DNA of 40,119 nt from Sulfurovum sp. (lineage in GTDB: Bacteria; Campylobacterota; Campylobacteria; Campylobacterales; Sulfurovaceae). Below, piece by piece: positions 1 to 7,771 of this stretch (the stretch's first letter is position 1; the number at the start of each line of letters is the position of its first letter). The stretch covers positions 1 to 40,119 of the forward strand of contig DYMW01000001.1 in the NCBI GenBank assembly GCA_020721385.1. The letters are read 5' to 3'. Under the pieces are notes generated by a model that saw only the letters and a list, made by a program, of their open reading frames with translations, was not told the DNA's origin and did not search any database. A program made the translations under genes and the position numbers.

Positions 1-20
1 AAGTAGTAATCAACAGATTT

Positions 21-359
21 TTAGATGTTTTCTTTTTTTACTCTCATGTTATAAAACTTTAAAATCATCTCTATCTTAGCACGAGGAACATTCAGAGCAT
101 TTTCAATGACCATCAACTCTTTACCCTCTTCATACATTTCAATAATTTTCTCTTTTATCCTCTCTTCTAAAGGTGTTTTATTAATATTCATACGCTCTTC
201 AAGCTCATAGATATACTCTTGCAATGAGGCTACTTTAAGTTCTAACACTTCCAACGAGTCTGCTTTATGTTGAGCCGTACCCTTTTCAAAAACAATATAA
301 ATTAAAATTCCCACCACACCAATAAATGAGAATAGTGTAAATATGTATAACAGTTCCAT
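21..359 (-). CDS. Small membrane-anchored coiled-coil protein with HTH-like C-terminus
   Basis: A 112-aa protein I do not recognise with confidence. Residues 4-24 form one hydrophobic membrane segment, residues about 36-60 look coiled-coil, and residues about 68-106 resemble a helix-turn-helix of the sigma-region-4 or DUF2802 type (IEMYEEGKEL, then LNVPRAKIEMIL). The expected arrangement is an inner-membrane anchor with the helical part in the cytoplasm. Its ATG overlaps the ubiA stop codon by one base (TAATG), so it is probably translated by re-initiation from ubiA and is the last gene of a pssA-ubiA transcript. Partner and function are unknown. The HTH-like part may serve protein contact rather than DNA binding, because it is tethered to the membrane. 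Confidence 0.75.
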   Translation of the reverse strand: MELLYIFTLFSFIGVVGILIYIVFEKGTAQHKADSLEVLELKVASLQEYIYELEERMNINKTPLEERIKEKIIEMYEEGKELMVIENALNVPRAKIEMILKFYNMRVKKENI

Positions 360-1216
360 TAAAAAATCTCCAAAATAATCAATAAGAAAAAGAGAATCCC
401 CAAATATCCATTGACTGTAAAAAATGCTTTGTCTATTTTAGTAAAATCTTTGTTGACCAAATAGTGTTCATAGGTTAGCATAATGGCACTTAAAACAACT
501 GCTAAGATCGCATAAAATCCTAAATTGGCACTCTGAACAAAAAATCCCCACAATACAATCGTCATCAAATGAAACACTTTTGCAAGATGCATGGTATTGT
601 TTGCCCCAAATTTTGAAGGAATGGAATGCAACCCATTTTCCTTGTCAAACTCTATATCTTGTAAGGAATACAACAAATCAAACCCTGCCACCCAAAAAAC
701 AACGCCACCTGCCAAATAAAGCGACCATGATGTTATCTCTCCCAATACTGCTACCACACCAGCAATAGGTGCTAAACCTAAAGAGATGCCCAAAATAATA
801 TGTGCCAACGAAGAGAAACGTTTAAAAAAGGTATACGCACCAAGTATCCCCAAAATAGGCACAGCCAGTTTAAATGCCAAATTGTTAATAAAATAAGCCA
901 CCACTACAAAAAGTAACGCATTAATGACAATAAAGGTTATCATTGTAGTATGACTCACTCGACCATCAACGGAGGGTCTATTTTTGGTTCGAGGATTTAA
1001 AGCATCAATATCGCGGTCAAGATATCTGTTCACACCCATCGCAAAATTTCTGGCACTCACCGCTGCTAAAATACCTAAAAAAAATAATTTCCATCCAAAC
1101 CAACCATGCTGGGCAACCAACATAGCAATAAAAATAAAAGGAAAAGAAAAAATAGAGTGCTGAAACATTACCAACTCAGAAAGGTTGGCAAGTTTTGTTT
1201 TAAAACTGTGCATCAT
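359..1216 (-). CDS. ubiA: UbiA-family prenyltransferase (menaquinone pathway)
   Basis: Integral-membrane aromatic prenyltransferase of 285 aa, the usual length for UbiA or MqnP. The first Asp-rich motif is N63-R64-x2-D67-R68-x2-D71, and the second (DLLYSLQDIEFD) lies at about residues 180-192. Together they bind the Mg-diphosphate of the polyprenyl donor. Around eight hydrophobic segments follow one another along the chain. Campylobacterota make menaquinone by the futalosine route, so the likely role is the MqnP-type prenylation step feeding the quinone pool used by the complex I encoded in this window. That is inference: the sequence proves only the family. It starts three bases after pssA, with two adjacent ATG codons to choose from, and is coupled downstream to the gene at 21-359. 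Confidence 0.9.
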   Translation of the reverse strand: MMHSFKTKLANLSELVMFQHSIFSFPFIFIAMLVAQHGWFGWKLFFLGILAAVSARNFAMGVNRYLDRDIDALNPRTKNRPSVDGRVSHTTMITFIVINALLFVVVAYFINNLAFKLAVPILGILGAYTFFKRFSSLAHIILGISLGLAPIAGVVAVLGEITSWSLYLAGGVVFWVAGFDLLYSLQDIEFDKENGLHSIPSKFGANNTMHLAKVFHLMTIVLWGFFVQSANLGFYAILAVVLSAIMLTYEHYLVNKDFTKIDKAFFTVNGYLGILFFLLIILEIF

Positions 1217-1219
1217 GGT

Positions 1220-1771
1220 TTAGGGATGAGGAATTTTTAATTGACTGTTGAGTGACCATGCAACGATAGCAACCAACACACCAATAATATAAACATTAGC
1301 AACAATCCCATACGAGAAGAGTAGATAGAGTACCCAAAGTAAAATAGCACCCAAAGGTGTTGGCACACCTGTAAAATATTTGGTGACCTTGCCCTCTTCT
1401 GATTTAATGTTAAATTCAATCAATCGCCGAAGTCCAGCAACAATATAGGCAATAAACAATGCTCCTAAAATTAACTCTTGCGTGTTGTCTCCATTTTGAG
1501 TAAGGGCATAATAGAGTAAAAATGAAGGCATCACCACAAATGAAATAAAATCAGCATAACTGTCAACTTGTATTCCAAATTCAGTAGAAAGATTATACTT
1601 TCTAGCCACTTTTCCATCGGCAATATCCAATGCACCTGCAATCCATGCTAAAATAATGGCTGTAAAAAAATCTCCATGAACAATAAAATGTATGGCAATA
1701 ATACCTGATGCGATATTACCAAAGGTAATTAAATTCGCAAGATTAAAACGGTTGTTTTTATCAAATAACAT
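1220..1771 (-). CDS. pssA: CDP-diacylglycerol-serine O-phosphatidyltransferase
   Basis: Makes phosphatidylserine, the precursor of phosphatidylethanolamine, from CDP-diacylglycerol and serine in the inner membrane. The CDP-alcohol phosphatidyltransferase signature is complete: D49-x2-D52-G53-x2-A56-R57-x8-G66-x3-D70-x3-D74. About six hydrophobic segments surround it. At 183 aa it is near the short Bacillus-type PssA rather than the roughly 240-aa forms of some relatives; nothing suggests truncation, since the membrane helices run to the end. First gene of the leftward pssA-ubiA-21..359 unit. Its start faces the dyad-rich intergenic region upstream of miaA. Confidence 0.9.
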   Translation of the reverse strand: MLFDKNNRFNLANLITFGNIASGIIAIHFIVHGDFFTAIILAWIAGALDIADGKVARKYNLSTEFGIQVDSYADFISFVVMPSFLLYYALTQNGDNTQELILGALFIAYIVAGLRRLIEFNIKSEEGKVTKYFTGVPTPLGAILLWVLYLLFSYGIVANVYIIGVLVAIVAWSLNSQLKIPHP

Positions 1772-1843
1772 TAAAAATCCTTTCTAAAAAGTTTATTTTA
1801 CCCTATTAGTAATAAGTAGTCGTTGATGGTAAAATGTGAATAT

Positions 1844-1884
1844 TTTAAACATTATGTAATAGTATAAAATATGTAATGTTTAAA
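1844..1884. repeat. Inverted repeat, 11-bp arms
   Basis: Arms 1844-1854 (TTTAAACATTA) and 1874-1884 (TAATGTTTAAA) are perfect complements around a 19-base spacer. First of three dyads in the pssA/miaA divergent region; it could be an operator half-site pair for the pssA side. Function is inferred from position only. Confidence 0.5.
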
Positions 1885-1903
1885 TATATTAATTAATATA
1901 TTT
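1882..1903. repeat. 22-bp continuous palindrome
   Basis: Self-complementary A/T-only sequence centred on TTAATTAA. Its core, ATATTAATTAATA at 1886-1898, is repeated exactly at 1908-1920, 22 bases further on, or about two helical turns. A/T-only palindromes occur by chance in such DNA, so this counts mainly with its neighbours. Confidence 0.45.
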
Positions 1904-1918
1904 TTTTATATTAATTAA

Positions 1919-1961
1919 TAATTTATACACCTATAATATGCTATTATAGGTGTATAAATTA
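1919..1961. promoter_or_regulatory. 20-bp perfect inverted repeat carrying TATAAT on both strands
   Basis: Arms 1919-1938 and 1942-1961 pair perfectly around the three-base centre TGC. The arms contain GGTGT/ACACC, so this is not just A/T noise. The left arm holds a consensus TATAAT at 1932-1937 reading towards miaA, and by symmetry the right arm holds TATAAT at 1948-1943 reading towards pssA. It could be overlapping divergent promoters, an operator, or an RNA hairpin early in the miaA leader. Only the symmetry is observed; the role is inferred. Confidence 0.55.
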
Positions 1962-2009
1962 ATTTGTTAGATTTTTTATTACCCATTTTTTATGGATTTC
2001 ATACTCTTC

Positions 2010-2014
2010 AAGGA
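2010..2014 (+). promoter_or_regulatory. Ribosome binding site choosing the miaA start
   Basis: AAGGA ends nine bases before the ATG at 2024. The open frame extends upstream to a TTG at 1964, but that codon has no such site and would add 20 residues unlike the MiaA N-terminus. Confidence 0.7.
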
Positions 2015-2023
2015 CAAATCATA

Positions 2024-2935
2024 ATGAGTGAATTTCGCCAAATGGCACTTATTGGATCAACTGCATCGGGTAAAAGTGCATTAGCCATTGAATTGGCTCA
2101 CAAAAATAATGCACACATACTCTCTTTGGATTCTTTGGCTATCTACAAAGAAATCAACATTGTTTCCGCTAAGCCTTGTATGGAAGAGCGTGAAAATATC
2201 CAACATTTTGGACTTGATGTTATCTTTCCTGATCAACCTTTTGATGTTACGACTTTTATAAAACTCTATCATCAAGCTAAAAAAACATCTATAAAAGATG
2301 GGAAAAACCTCATTATTGTGGGCGGAACCAGTTTTTATCTGAATATTCTACTCAATGGAATCAGTCAACTCCCCACTATTTCAGAACAAAGTAGACTAAA
2401 AAGCCATAAACTTTTATCCAATCTTGAAAAAGCATATCGCTTTCTCTATACGCTTGACCAAGCGTATATGAAATCTATTGCACCTTCAGACCGTTATCGT
2501 ATTGAGAAGATGCTCAATCTCTATTTTGAAACCAACTTAACACCGAGTGAATATTTTAAAAAAAATCCACCAAAACCAACCATTACCCAAAAACTGCCCA
2601 TTTATGAAATTGCTGTCGAAAAAGAGATATTACGTCAACGCATCAATACCCGTACGCTTAAAATGCTTAAATGTGGACTGATTGATGAGATTTTTTATTT
2701 GGAAAAACACTACAGCCGTCAACCCAACTGTATGAAAGCCATTGGGATTAAAGAGGTTCTTTCTTATTTGGATGGAGAGTATACCAAAACAGAAATGCAA
2801 GAACAAATTGTGATTCATACCACCCAACTTGCCAAACGACAACGTACCTTTAATAAATCTCACTTTCAAAATAAAACCATGTTACCATTGTATGAATTGA
2901 GTAAACTTTTGGCAAAAAAAGATGTTTTTATCTAA
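2024..2935 (+). CDS. miaA: tRNA dimethylallyltransferase
   Basis: Transfers a dimethylallyl group to N6 of A37 in tRNAs reading codons that begin with U. From the ATG at 2024 the protein has 303 aa, the normal MiaA length. The P-loop GSTASGKS occupies residues 11-18. It is followed by the conserved region around DSLAIYKEI, which binds the substrate base, and by VGGTSFYL. The C-terminal part carries TTQLAKRQRTFNKSH, close to the family's TRQYAKRQ-W-x signature. It is transcribed alone, away from pssA, and ends 66 bases before the NosL operon, so read-through into that operon is possible. Confidence 0.95.
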   Translation: MSEFRQMALIGSTASGKSALAIELAHKNNAHILSLDSLAIYKEINIVSAKPCMEERENIQHFGLDVIFPDQPFDVTTFIKLYHQAKKTSIKDGKNLIIVGGTSFYLNILLNGISQLPTISEQSRLKSHKLLSNLEKAYRFLYTLDQAYMKSIAPSDRYRIEKMLNLYFETNLTPSEYFKKNPPKPTITQKLPIYEIAVEKEILRQRINTRTLKMLKCGLIDEIFYLEKHYSRQPNCMKAIGIKEVLSYLDGEYTKTEMQEQIVIHTTQLAKRQRTFNKSHFQNKTMLPLYELSKLLAKKDVFI

Positions 2936-2962
2936 AATTTAACAGAAAATTAATACTTTTAC

Positions 2963-2992
2963 TATATCATAAGTATAAATAATTTATGAGGA
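2963..2992 (+). promoter_or_regulatory. Possible promoter and ribosome binding site of the NosL operon
   Basis: The 66 bases between miaA and the first NosL gene contain TATATC (2963-2968) and TATAAA (2974-2979), candidate -10 boxes without a clear -35 box, as is common in Campylobacterota. GAGGA at 2988-2992 ends nine bases before the ATG at 3002. Promoter assignment is weak; the ribosome binding site is clear. Confidence 0.4.
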
Positions 2993-3001
2993 AAATACCA
3001 A

Positions 3002-3484
3002 ATGAGAAAAAAATTACTTCTTTTAGTCGCATTCACTATTTTAGGATGTTCAGATCAACCCATGAAACAAGAAATGCCAACACGTTTCCAATCGGTTGCC
3101 ATTGATCAAGCCCAACTTCTTCAAGAAGGTGAAGATAAAATCTCATGTCCTAAATGTGGTATGAATTTACCCATGTTCTACAAAACCAATCATGCAGCTA
3201 CTGTAGATGGAAAAGTGCATCAATTTTGCTCTATTCATTGTTTAGCCACCACAATTAAAGAGGGTAAAAAAGTTGATAATATCCAAGTAGTTGACAATGA
3301 AACCCTAAAATTTATTGATGCCAAAACAGCATGGTATGTTGTGGGAAGTTCTAAAGCTGGAACCATGAGTAAAGTGAGTAAATATGGATTTACCGATAAA
3401 ACAAAAGCCGAGACATTTGCCAAAAAGTTTGGTGGAGAAGTGATGAATTTTGACGCTACCTTAAAATTGGCAGAACAAGAGTAA
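3002..3484 (+). CDS. nosL: NosL-family copper-binding lipoprotein
   Basis: A 160-aa lipoprotein: hydrophobic signal residues 4-14, then lipobox ILGC with C16 as the acylated residue. The NosL signature C49-P-K-C52-G-M54 is followed by a second metal-ligand set H73-x2-C76-x2-H79-C80, and the family's FIDAKTAWYV segment sits near residues 104-113. NosL proteins bind Cu(I) and help assemble the copper centres of nitrous oxide reductase. No nosZ is visible in this window, so another cuproenzyme may be the client. First gene of a rightward run of eight genes that includes two more NosL-like proteins and an ABC transporter. Confidence 0.88.
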   Translation: MRKKLLLLVAFTILGCSDQPMKQEMPTRFQSVAIDQAQLLQEGEDKISCPKCGMNLPMFYKTNHAATVDGKVHQFCSIHCLATTIKEGKKVDNIQVVDNETLKFIDAKTAWYVVGSSKAGTMSKVSKYGFTDKTKAETFAKKFGGEVMNFDATLKLAEQE

Positions 3485-3496
3485 ACAAAAGTATCA

Positions 3497-4177
3497 ATGT
3501 TGTTAAAACTCTTTATCGCACTTGTTTTGCTTATGAACTTCTTGATATCCGAAGAGTTGTCTCCTGCCCAATATACCCAGTTGGTACAAAAAGGAGAAAA
3601 AATAGCCCTTAAACTTTGTGATAAAGAGAAGTTGTCCACCATTCAAACCAAAGAACTCAATGCAACACTTCAACAGATTGATGCAATTGGCCCCTGTATA
3701 GCGTTAAATAAACCCTACAAAAAAGCCTTAGCCTACTTTCTCCTTAGTCAAAATCACAGCCATGTAAGTCATGGAACCCATTCTATAGAGGTTCCACAAA
3801 ACAGCAAATGCCCTGTTTGTGGAATGTTTGTAAGCAAATATCCAAAATGGTCTGCATTAATGGAGATAGACGGGAAAAAACTTTACTTTGATGGGGTGAA
3901 AGACATGATGAAATATTATATTTTTGATGCAGATTTTCCTTATGATAGAGCCAACATAACAACCCTTCATGTAACCGATTTTTATACCCTTCAAGCCATT
4001 AATGCCAAAGAGGCTTTTTATGTGATAAACTCCAATATTTATGGGCCTATGGGAAATGAGTTGATTCCATTTATCACGCAACAATCGGCTCAAAATTTTA
4101 TGAACGACCATCAAGGCAAACGCATTTTAAAGTTCAATGAAATAACCTCAAAAATCATCATGGAGCTTGAAGAGTGA
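3497..4177 (+). CDS. Second NosL-domain protein, exported, with His-rich segment
   Basis: A 226-aa exported protein. A signal sequence covers residues about 1-18 and has no lipobox Cys. An N-terminal helical part contains C41 and C67, which could form a disulphide. H87, H89, H92 and H95 then form a short His cluster (NHSHVSHGTH). The NosL domain has C105-P-V-C108-G-M110 and the QAINAKEAFYV motif near residues 166-176. The second Cys/His set of the first NosL is missing; FDGVKDMM stands at that place, so any copper would be held by Cys and Met or by the His cluster. It lies 12 bases after the first NosL, and its stop overlaps the GTG of the next gene. Confidence 0.85.
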   Translation: MLLKLFIALVLLMNFLISEELSPAQYTQLVQKGEKIALKLCDKEKLSTIQTKELNATLQQIDAIGPCIALNKPYKKALAYFLLSQNHSHVSHGTHSIEVPQNSKCPVCGMFVSKYPKWSALMEIDGKKLYFDGVKDMMKYYIFDADFPYDRANITTLHVTDFYTLQAINAKEAFYVINSNIYGPMGNELIPFITQQSAQNFMNDHQGKRILKFNEITSKIIMELEE

Positions 4178-4425
4178 TAAAAAGCTTTTTATTGCTCTTT
4201 TTCCTTTTGGCTTTAATGATTGTGGGAATATCGCTACATTACACCACCTATCCCTATGCCAAAAATAGAGAAAAACTTCAAAACATTGCTTCACTAACGC
4301 AACAGACAACCCCCTCGCTTAGTGTCACCTATGATGAAAAAAGAGAACTTTTCAACAACACCTCCAACATCATCTATCCTGAAATGCCATCCACCAATAC
4401 CATGGGATTTGTCTATGCTCAATAA
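4174..4425 (+). CDS. Small single-pass membrane protein of the NosL/ABC operon
   Basis: An 83-aa protein starting with GTG inside the stop codon of the preceding NosL gene (GTGA overlap); its own end overlaps the permease start by 11 bases. Residues 3-22 form one membrane helix and the remaining 60 residues are polar with no Cys or His ligand set, so they probably sit in the periplasm. I do not recognise a family. The overlaps on both sides imply stoichiometric translation with the NosL and permease genes, so an accessory subunit of the transporter is the simplest guess. Confidence 0.7.
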   Translation: MIKSFLLLFFLLALMIVGISLHYTTYPYAKNREKLQNIASLTQQTTPSLSVTYDEKRELFNNTSNIIYPEMPSTNTMGFVYAQ

Positions 4426-5593
4426 CGCTTTTTTTCACTTCTTAACCCTGCAACTTTTTAAAGAGCGTTCTAAACATATTGGCATTATTATCATCTCTGT
4501 ACTGATACTTTTTTTATTAAGCTCTGTACTTTTTATCTCTTCTTCTCTGCGTCACAGTCTCAACGAAACCCTACAGGTGCAACCCGATTTTGTGATAAGT
4601 AAAGTTCAAGGTGGAGAAAATCGAGCTACTCCTTTAACATGGAGCAATGAATTGCTTAATATTTATGGTATCACCCATGTTAGCCCTAGAGTTTATGGAC
4701 GTTATTTTTTTAAAAGTAAAGCCAAATCATTTTTGATTGTAGGGGTTGATTTTTTGGATGAACAGGCTCATAAAAATCTGCAAAAGCTTATTGAAAATAT
4801 CGATATAAAAACCTTTTTAACACAAAACAGTATGCTCGTAGGAGAAGGGGTTAAAGAATATTTGGCTCACAATTTTTACGATAAAAGCTACAACTTTTTA
4901 ACCCCAAAAGGGGAATTTAAAACCGTTAAAATTTTTCAAACCCTTCCTACCAAAACAAACCTTATTGGCAATGATATGATGATTATGCCGATGGATTTGG
5001 CACGAGAGATTTTAGGCTATGGTGAAGATGAAGTAACCGATATTGGTTTTAATGTTCCCAATCCTGATGAATGGACAATGATAAACGACAAAGTCTCGGC
5101 ATTACATTATGATGTACGTGTGGTCAATAAAAAAGAGGTTCAACAATCTTATGAACATCTCTACAACTATAAAGGGGGCGTATTTTTAATGCTCTTTTTG
5201 ATTCTGCTGAGTACCTTTATGCTCATTTTATACCAACGATACAGCATGGTCCATTCCAATGAACGACGACATATCGGTCTGCTTCGTGCGTTGGGTTGGA
5301 GTATTCATGATGTATTGAAACTTAAATTGTTAGAGACCCTTTCTATTGTTTTTATCTCTTTTATTTTAGGCGTTGTTACTGCCTATATTTACGTTTTTAT
5401 CTTTTCAGCACCTTTACTTAAAGAGCTGTTTTTAGGCGGTCAAAACCTTACTAGCACCATAAAGTTCACTCCTGTTCTTGACTTTTCAGTACTAAGTTCT
5501 ATCTTTTTTATCTATGCGTTACCGTTTATCTCAGCTGTTCTGATTCCTGTCTGGAGAGTAGCCATCACCGACCCCAAAGAAGCCATGTTATGA
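4415..5593 (+). CDS. MacB/FtsX-type ABC transporter permease
   Basis: A 392-aa permease. The chosen ATG at 4415 gives the usual short cytoplasmic N-terminus; the frame stays open to 4322, but that stretch lies inside the preceding gene. One helix (residues about 22-44) precedes a roughly 220-residue periplasmic domain of the MacB_PCD type. Three helices follow in the FtsX fold, and the chain ends in RVAITDPKEAML, the normal MacB/LolC-type C-terminus. These permeases act by mechanotransmission, coupling cytoplasmic ATP use to a periplasmic protein or lipoprotein, rather than as plain channels. Here the likely partners are the NosL proteins. This type differs from the NosFY transporter of classical nos clusters. 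Confidence 0.88.
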   Translation: MLNNAFFHFLTLQLFKERSKHIGIIIISVLILFLLSSVLFISSSLRHSLNETLQVQPDFVISKVQGGENRATPLTWSNELLNIYGITHVSPRVYGRYFFKSKAKSFLIVGVDFLDEQAHKNLQKLIENIDIKTFLTQNSMLVGEGVKEYLAHNFYDKSYNFLTPKGEFKTVKIFQTLPTKTNLIGNDMMIMPMDLAREILGYGEDEVTDIGFNVPNPDEWTMINDKVSALHYDVRVVNKKEVQQSYEHLYNYKGGVFLMLFLILLSTFMLILYQRYSMVHSNERRHIGLLRALGWSIHDVLKLKLLETLSIVFISFILGVVTAYIYVFIFSAPLLKELFLGGQNLTSTIKFTPVLDFSVLSSIFFIYALPFISAVLIPVWRVAITDPKEAML

Positions 5594-5606
5594 TAGGGGC
5601 AATGTT

Positions 5607-6293
5607 ATGATACAAATTGAAAATCTTTATAAAACTTTTCAACATGAGAACACCTCAACAACGGTTCTAAACAACATCAATCTGCATATTCAACAAGGGG
5701 AATGTATCATTTTAAAAGGGGTTAGTGGCAGTGGAAAAACAACCCTACTCTCGATGATGGCAGGGCTTGATAAACCGAGTTCAGGGAAAATTCTTATAGA
5801 GGGCGAACCCATTAGTAAACTACCTGACCTTTTTGCTTCACAACTTCGAGCCAAAAAAATAGGAATGATTTTCCAACACTTTAATCTTTTTGACCATCTC
5901 TCTGTTCGTGAAAATGTGATGATTCCATTAATTCCTTCGGGTTTAAACATAAATGAGATAAACCAAAAAGTAACCCAATCGCTCAATCTTGCCAATATTA
6001 GCCATAAAAAAGAGGCTCTTGCTTCTCATTTATCAGGTGGTGAAAAACAGCGTACCGCCATTGCACGAGCATTGGTTGCCAACCCCAATATTATTCTATG
6101 TGATGAACCTACCGCCAATTTAGACAGAACAAACTCTCTACTCTTTATAGAGATACTCAAAGAACTTCACAATTTAGGAAAAACCATTGTTGTTGCCACG
6201 CATGACCCACTTTTTGATAATGTATCTTTTAGCAATACAATCATTCCCATGCAAGAAGGAACTATAGTGGAGGGAACTGTGGTCAATGAATGA
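5607..6293 (+). CDS. LolD-type ABC transporter ATP-binding protein
   Basis: A 228-aa ATPase with every catalytic element: Walker A G38-V-S-G-S-G-K44-T, Q-loop Q90, signature LSGGEKQR at 142-149, Walker B ending in D166-E167 followed by PTANLD, and switch histidine H199. Size and motif spacing fit the LolD/MacB/FtsE branch, matching the permease encoded just upstream. Its start lies 13 bases after the permease stop; its end overlaps the next gene by eight bases. Cytoplasmic, a dimer with two permease subunits. The substrate cannot be read from the sequence. Confidence 0.93.
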   Translation: MIQIENLYKTFQHENTSTTVLNNINLHIQQGECIILKGVSGSGKTTLLSMMAGLDKPSSGKILIEGEPISKLPDLFASQLRAKKIGMIFQHFNLFDHLSVRENVMIPLIPSGLNINEINQKVTQSLNLANISHKKEALASHLSGGEKQRTAIARALVANPNIILCDEPTANLDRTNSLLFIEILKELHNLGKTIVVATHDPLFDNVSFSNTIIPMQEGTIVEGTVVNE

Positions 6294-7254
6294 AATACTC
6301 TTCTCAAACCCCGTCATTGTTTATCTCTTAAGTGAATTGATACTGTTTGTTTTATTGCTTATAGCCTTTATTATCTCTATTCGCGTATTAATCCACTGGG
6401 ATTTTGAAAGCTTCTCTCCACTTCAATTCAAACTCGAACAACAAGCTTACCTAGTAACCACCATTACCCTTTTTGTCTTTAGTATGAAATTTTTATTACT
6501 CCTCTATTTCGCTTTTACCGTTGATTCTCTTGCCTCGCTTATTGCAGGTGCGATGTGTTCAGCAGGAGTCATTGATGCCAATGAATATGGGTCACCACTT
6601 CTTGCTTTAAAACTTTTAATACTTTTTGGATTAACCCTTTGGATTTGGGTCAATTTTTATGATTTACGCACCAAAAACTATCAATGGTTCAAAGAGAAAT
6701 CATGGATTTTTATGGTTATGTTTATCTTTATCACCATAGAGTTGCTTTTAGATTTTACCTATTTTACACACATTGACACCCATCAGCCTGTTTCGTGCTG
6801 TTCGGCTCTTTTTGGTCAACTTGAAGGAGCAAATCCTTTGCCTTTTGGGCTTAATATCTCTACGCTATTAATACTTTTTTATCTGCTTTTTGCATTGGTA
6901 ATTTTAACACTACTCACCCATCAATCACTACTTTATATTGTTGCAAATATTCTTTTTTTATACATTGCCTATTTTGCTGTGGTTTATTTTTTTGGCACCT
7001 ATATTTATGAACTTCCTACCCATAAATGCCCTTTTTGTATGTTGCAAAAAGAATACCATTATGTTGGGTATCTCTTATGGATTTCACTTTTTTTAGGCTC
7101 GTATATAGGCATAAACTCGGCCATTACTGCTCTTTGGTTAAAAGAGGAGAACCAAGCATCAATTAAAATCGTTATGAGTTTACTTAGCTTCTTTGTGTTA
7201 TTATGCTCAACTTATGTGGCTGTTTACTATTTCAAAAATGGCGTACTGTTATAA
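6286..7254 (+). CDS. Polytopic membrane protein with periplasmic Cys motifs
   Basis: A 322-aa protein of an unrecognised family with about eight membrane helices (near residues 8-33, 53-79, 104-124, 138-160, 191-210, 213-236, 258-280 and 293-316). Applying the positive-inside rule to DLRTKNYQWFKEK puts three Cys-bearing loops in the periplasm: C91 next to M90, the pair C171-C172 with H162 and H166, and H247-C248-P-F-C251. Such a set could carry thiol electrons or bind Cu(I). A distant DsbB/VKOR-like role is possible but not supported by a clear motif. Start and end are tightly packed with the ATPase and the next NosL-like gene, so it belongs to the same system. Confidence 0.8.
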   Translation: MNEILFSNPVIVYLLSELILFVLLLIAFIISIRVLIHWDFESFSPLQFKLEQQAYLVTTITLFVFSMKFLLLLYFAFTVDSLASLIAGAMCSAGVIDANEYGSPLLALKLLILFGLTLWIWVNFYDLRTKNYQWFKEKSWIFMVMFIFITIELLLDFTYFTHIDTHQPVSCCSALFGQLEGANPLPFGLNISTLLILFYLLFALVILTLLTHQSLLYIVANILFLYIAYFAVVYFFGTYIYELPTHKCPFCMLQKEYHYVGYLLWISLFLGSYIGINSAITALWLKEENQASIKIVMSLLSFFVLLCSTYVAVYYFKNGVLL

Positions 7255-7267
7255 CGGAGAATAAAGC

Positions 7268-7771
7268 ATGAAAAAAGTGTTACCCCTATTGGTTACGTTG
7301 GTGATGATGACCATTATTGCCATGATCGTTGTCTCAATGGCACAACAAGAACAACCCATTACCATTGCTAAAGGCAATATGGCAATGCAACCACTACCTA
7401 TTAAACTCAACTTTACCAACGATACCCAATGTAAAATGCTCATCAAAAAAGAGGAAAATTCGGCTCAAGCCATTGCACCCGATGGACGAACATGGTTTTT
7501 TGATGACCCAGGATGTTTGGTTTTGTGGTTACAAGGCAAAGCCTTTAAAGAGTCTGCCAAACTTTGGGTACACACCCTTGATACCAACCGATGGATAGAT
7601 GCCAAAACAGCCTACTACGGTATAACCGACCATACCGAAATGCACTACGGATTTGGAGCTAGAGAACATTCAACCGATACCACCATTAACTATGATGAGA
7701 TGCAACTAAGAATGCTTCGTGGCGAGAACCTCACCGACCCCAAAATTAGAAAAAAATTGTTAGGAGAATAG
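7268..7771 (+). CDS. Divergent third NosL-like protein, membrane-anchored
   Basis: A 167-aa protein with an uncleaved-looking N-terminal helix (residues 4-24) and a periplasmic domain. It lacks the CxxCGM motif, but keeps C55-K-M57 at the equivalent place, C83 in the FFDDPGCL segment that parallels the second NosL ligand site, and RWIDAKTAYYG (108-118), nearly the same as FIDAKTAWYV in the first NosL of this operon. I infer a degenerate NosL domain that may bind Cu(I) with one Cys and Met residues. ATG at 7268 follows GGAG at 7257-7260; its stop directly precedes the ATG of the next gene. Confidence 0.75.
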   Translation: MKKVLPLLVTLVMMTIIAMIVVSMAQQEQPITIAKGNMAMQPLPIKLNFTNDTQCKMLIKKEENSAQAIAPDGRTWFFDDPGCLVLWLQGKAFKESAKLWVHTLDTNRWIDAKTAYYGITDHTEMHYGFGAREHSTDTTINYDEMQLRMLRGENLTDPKIRKKLLGE

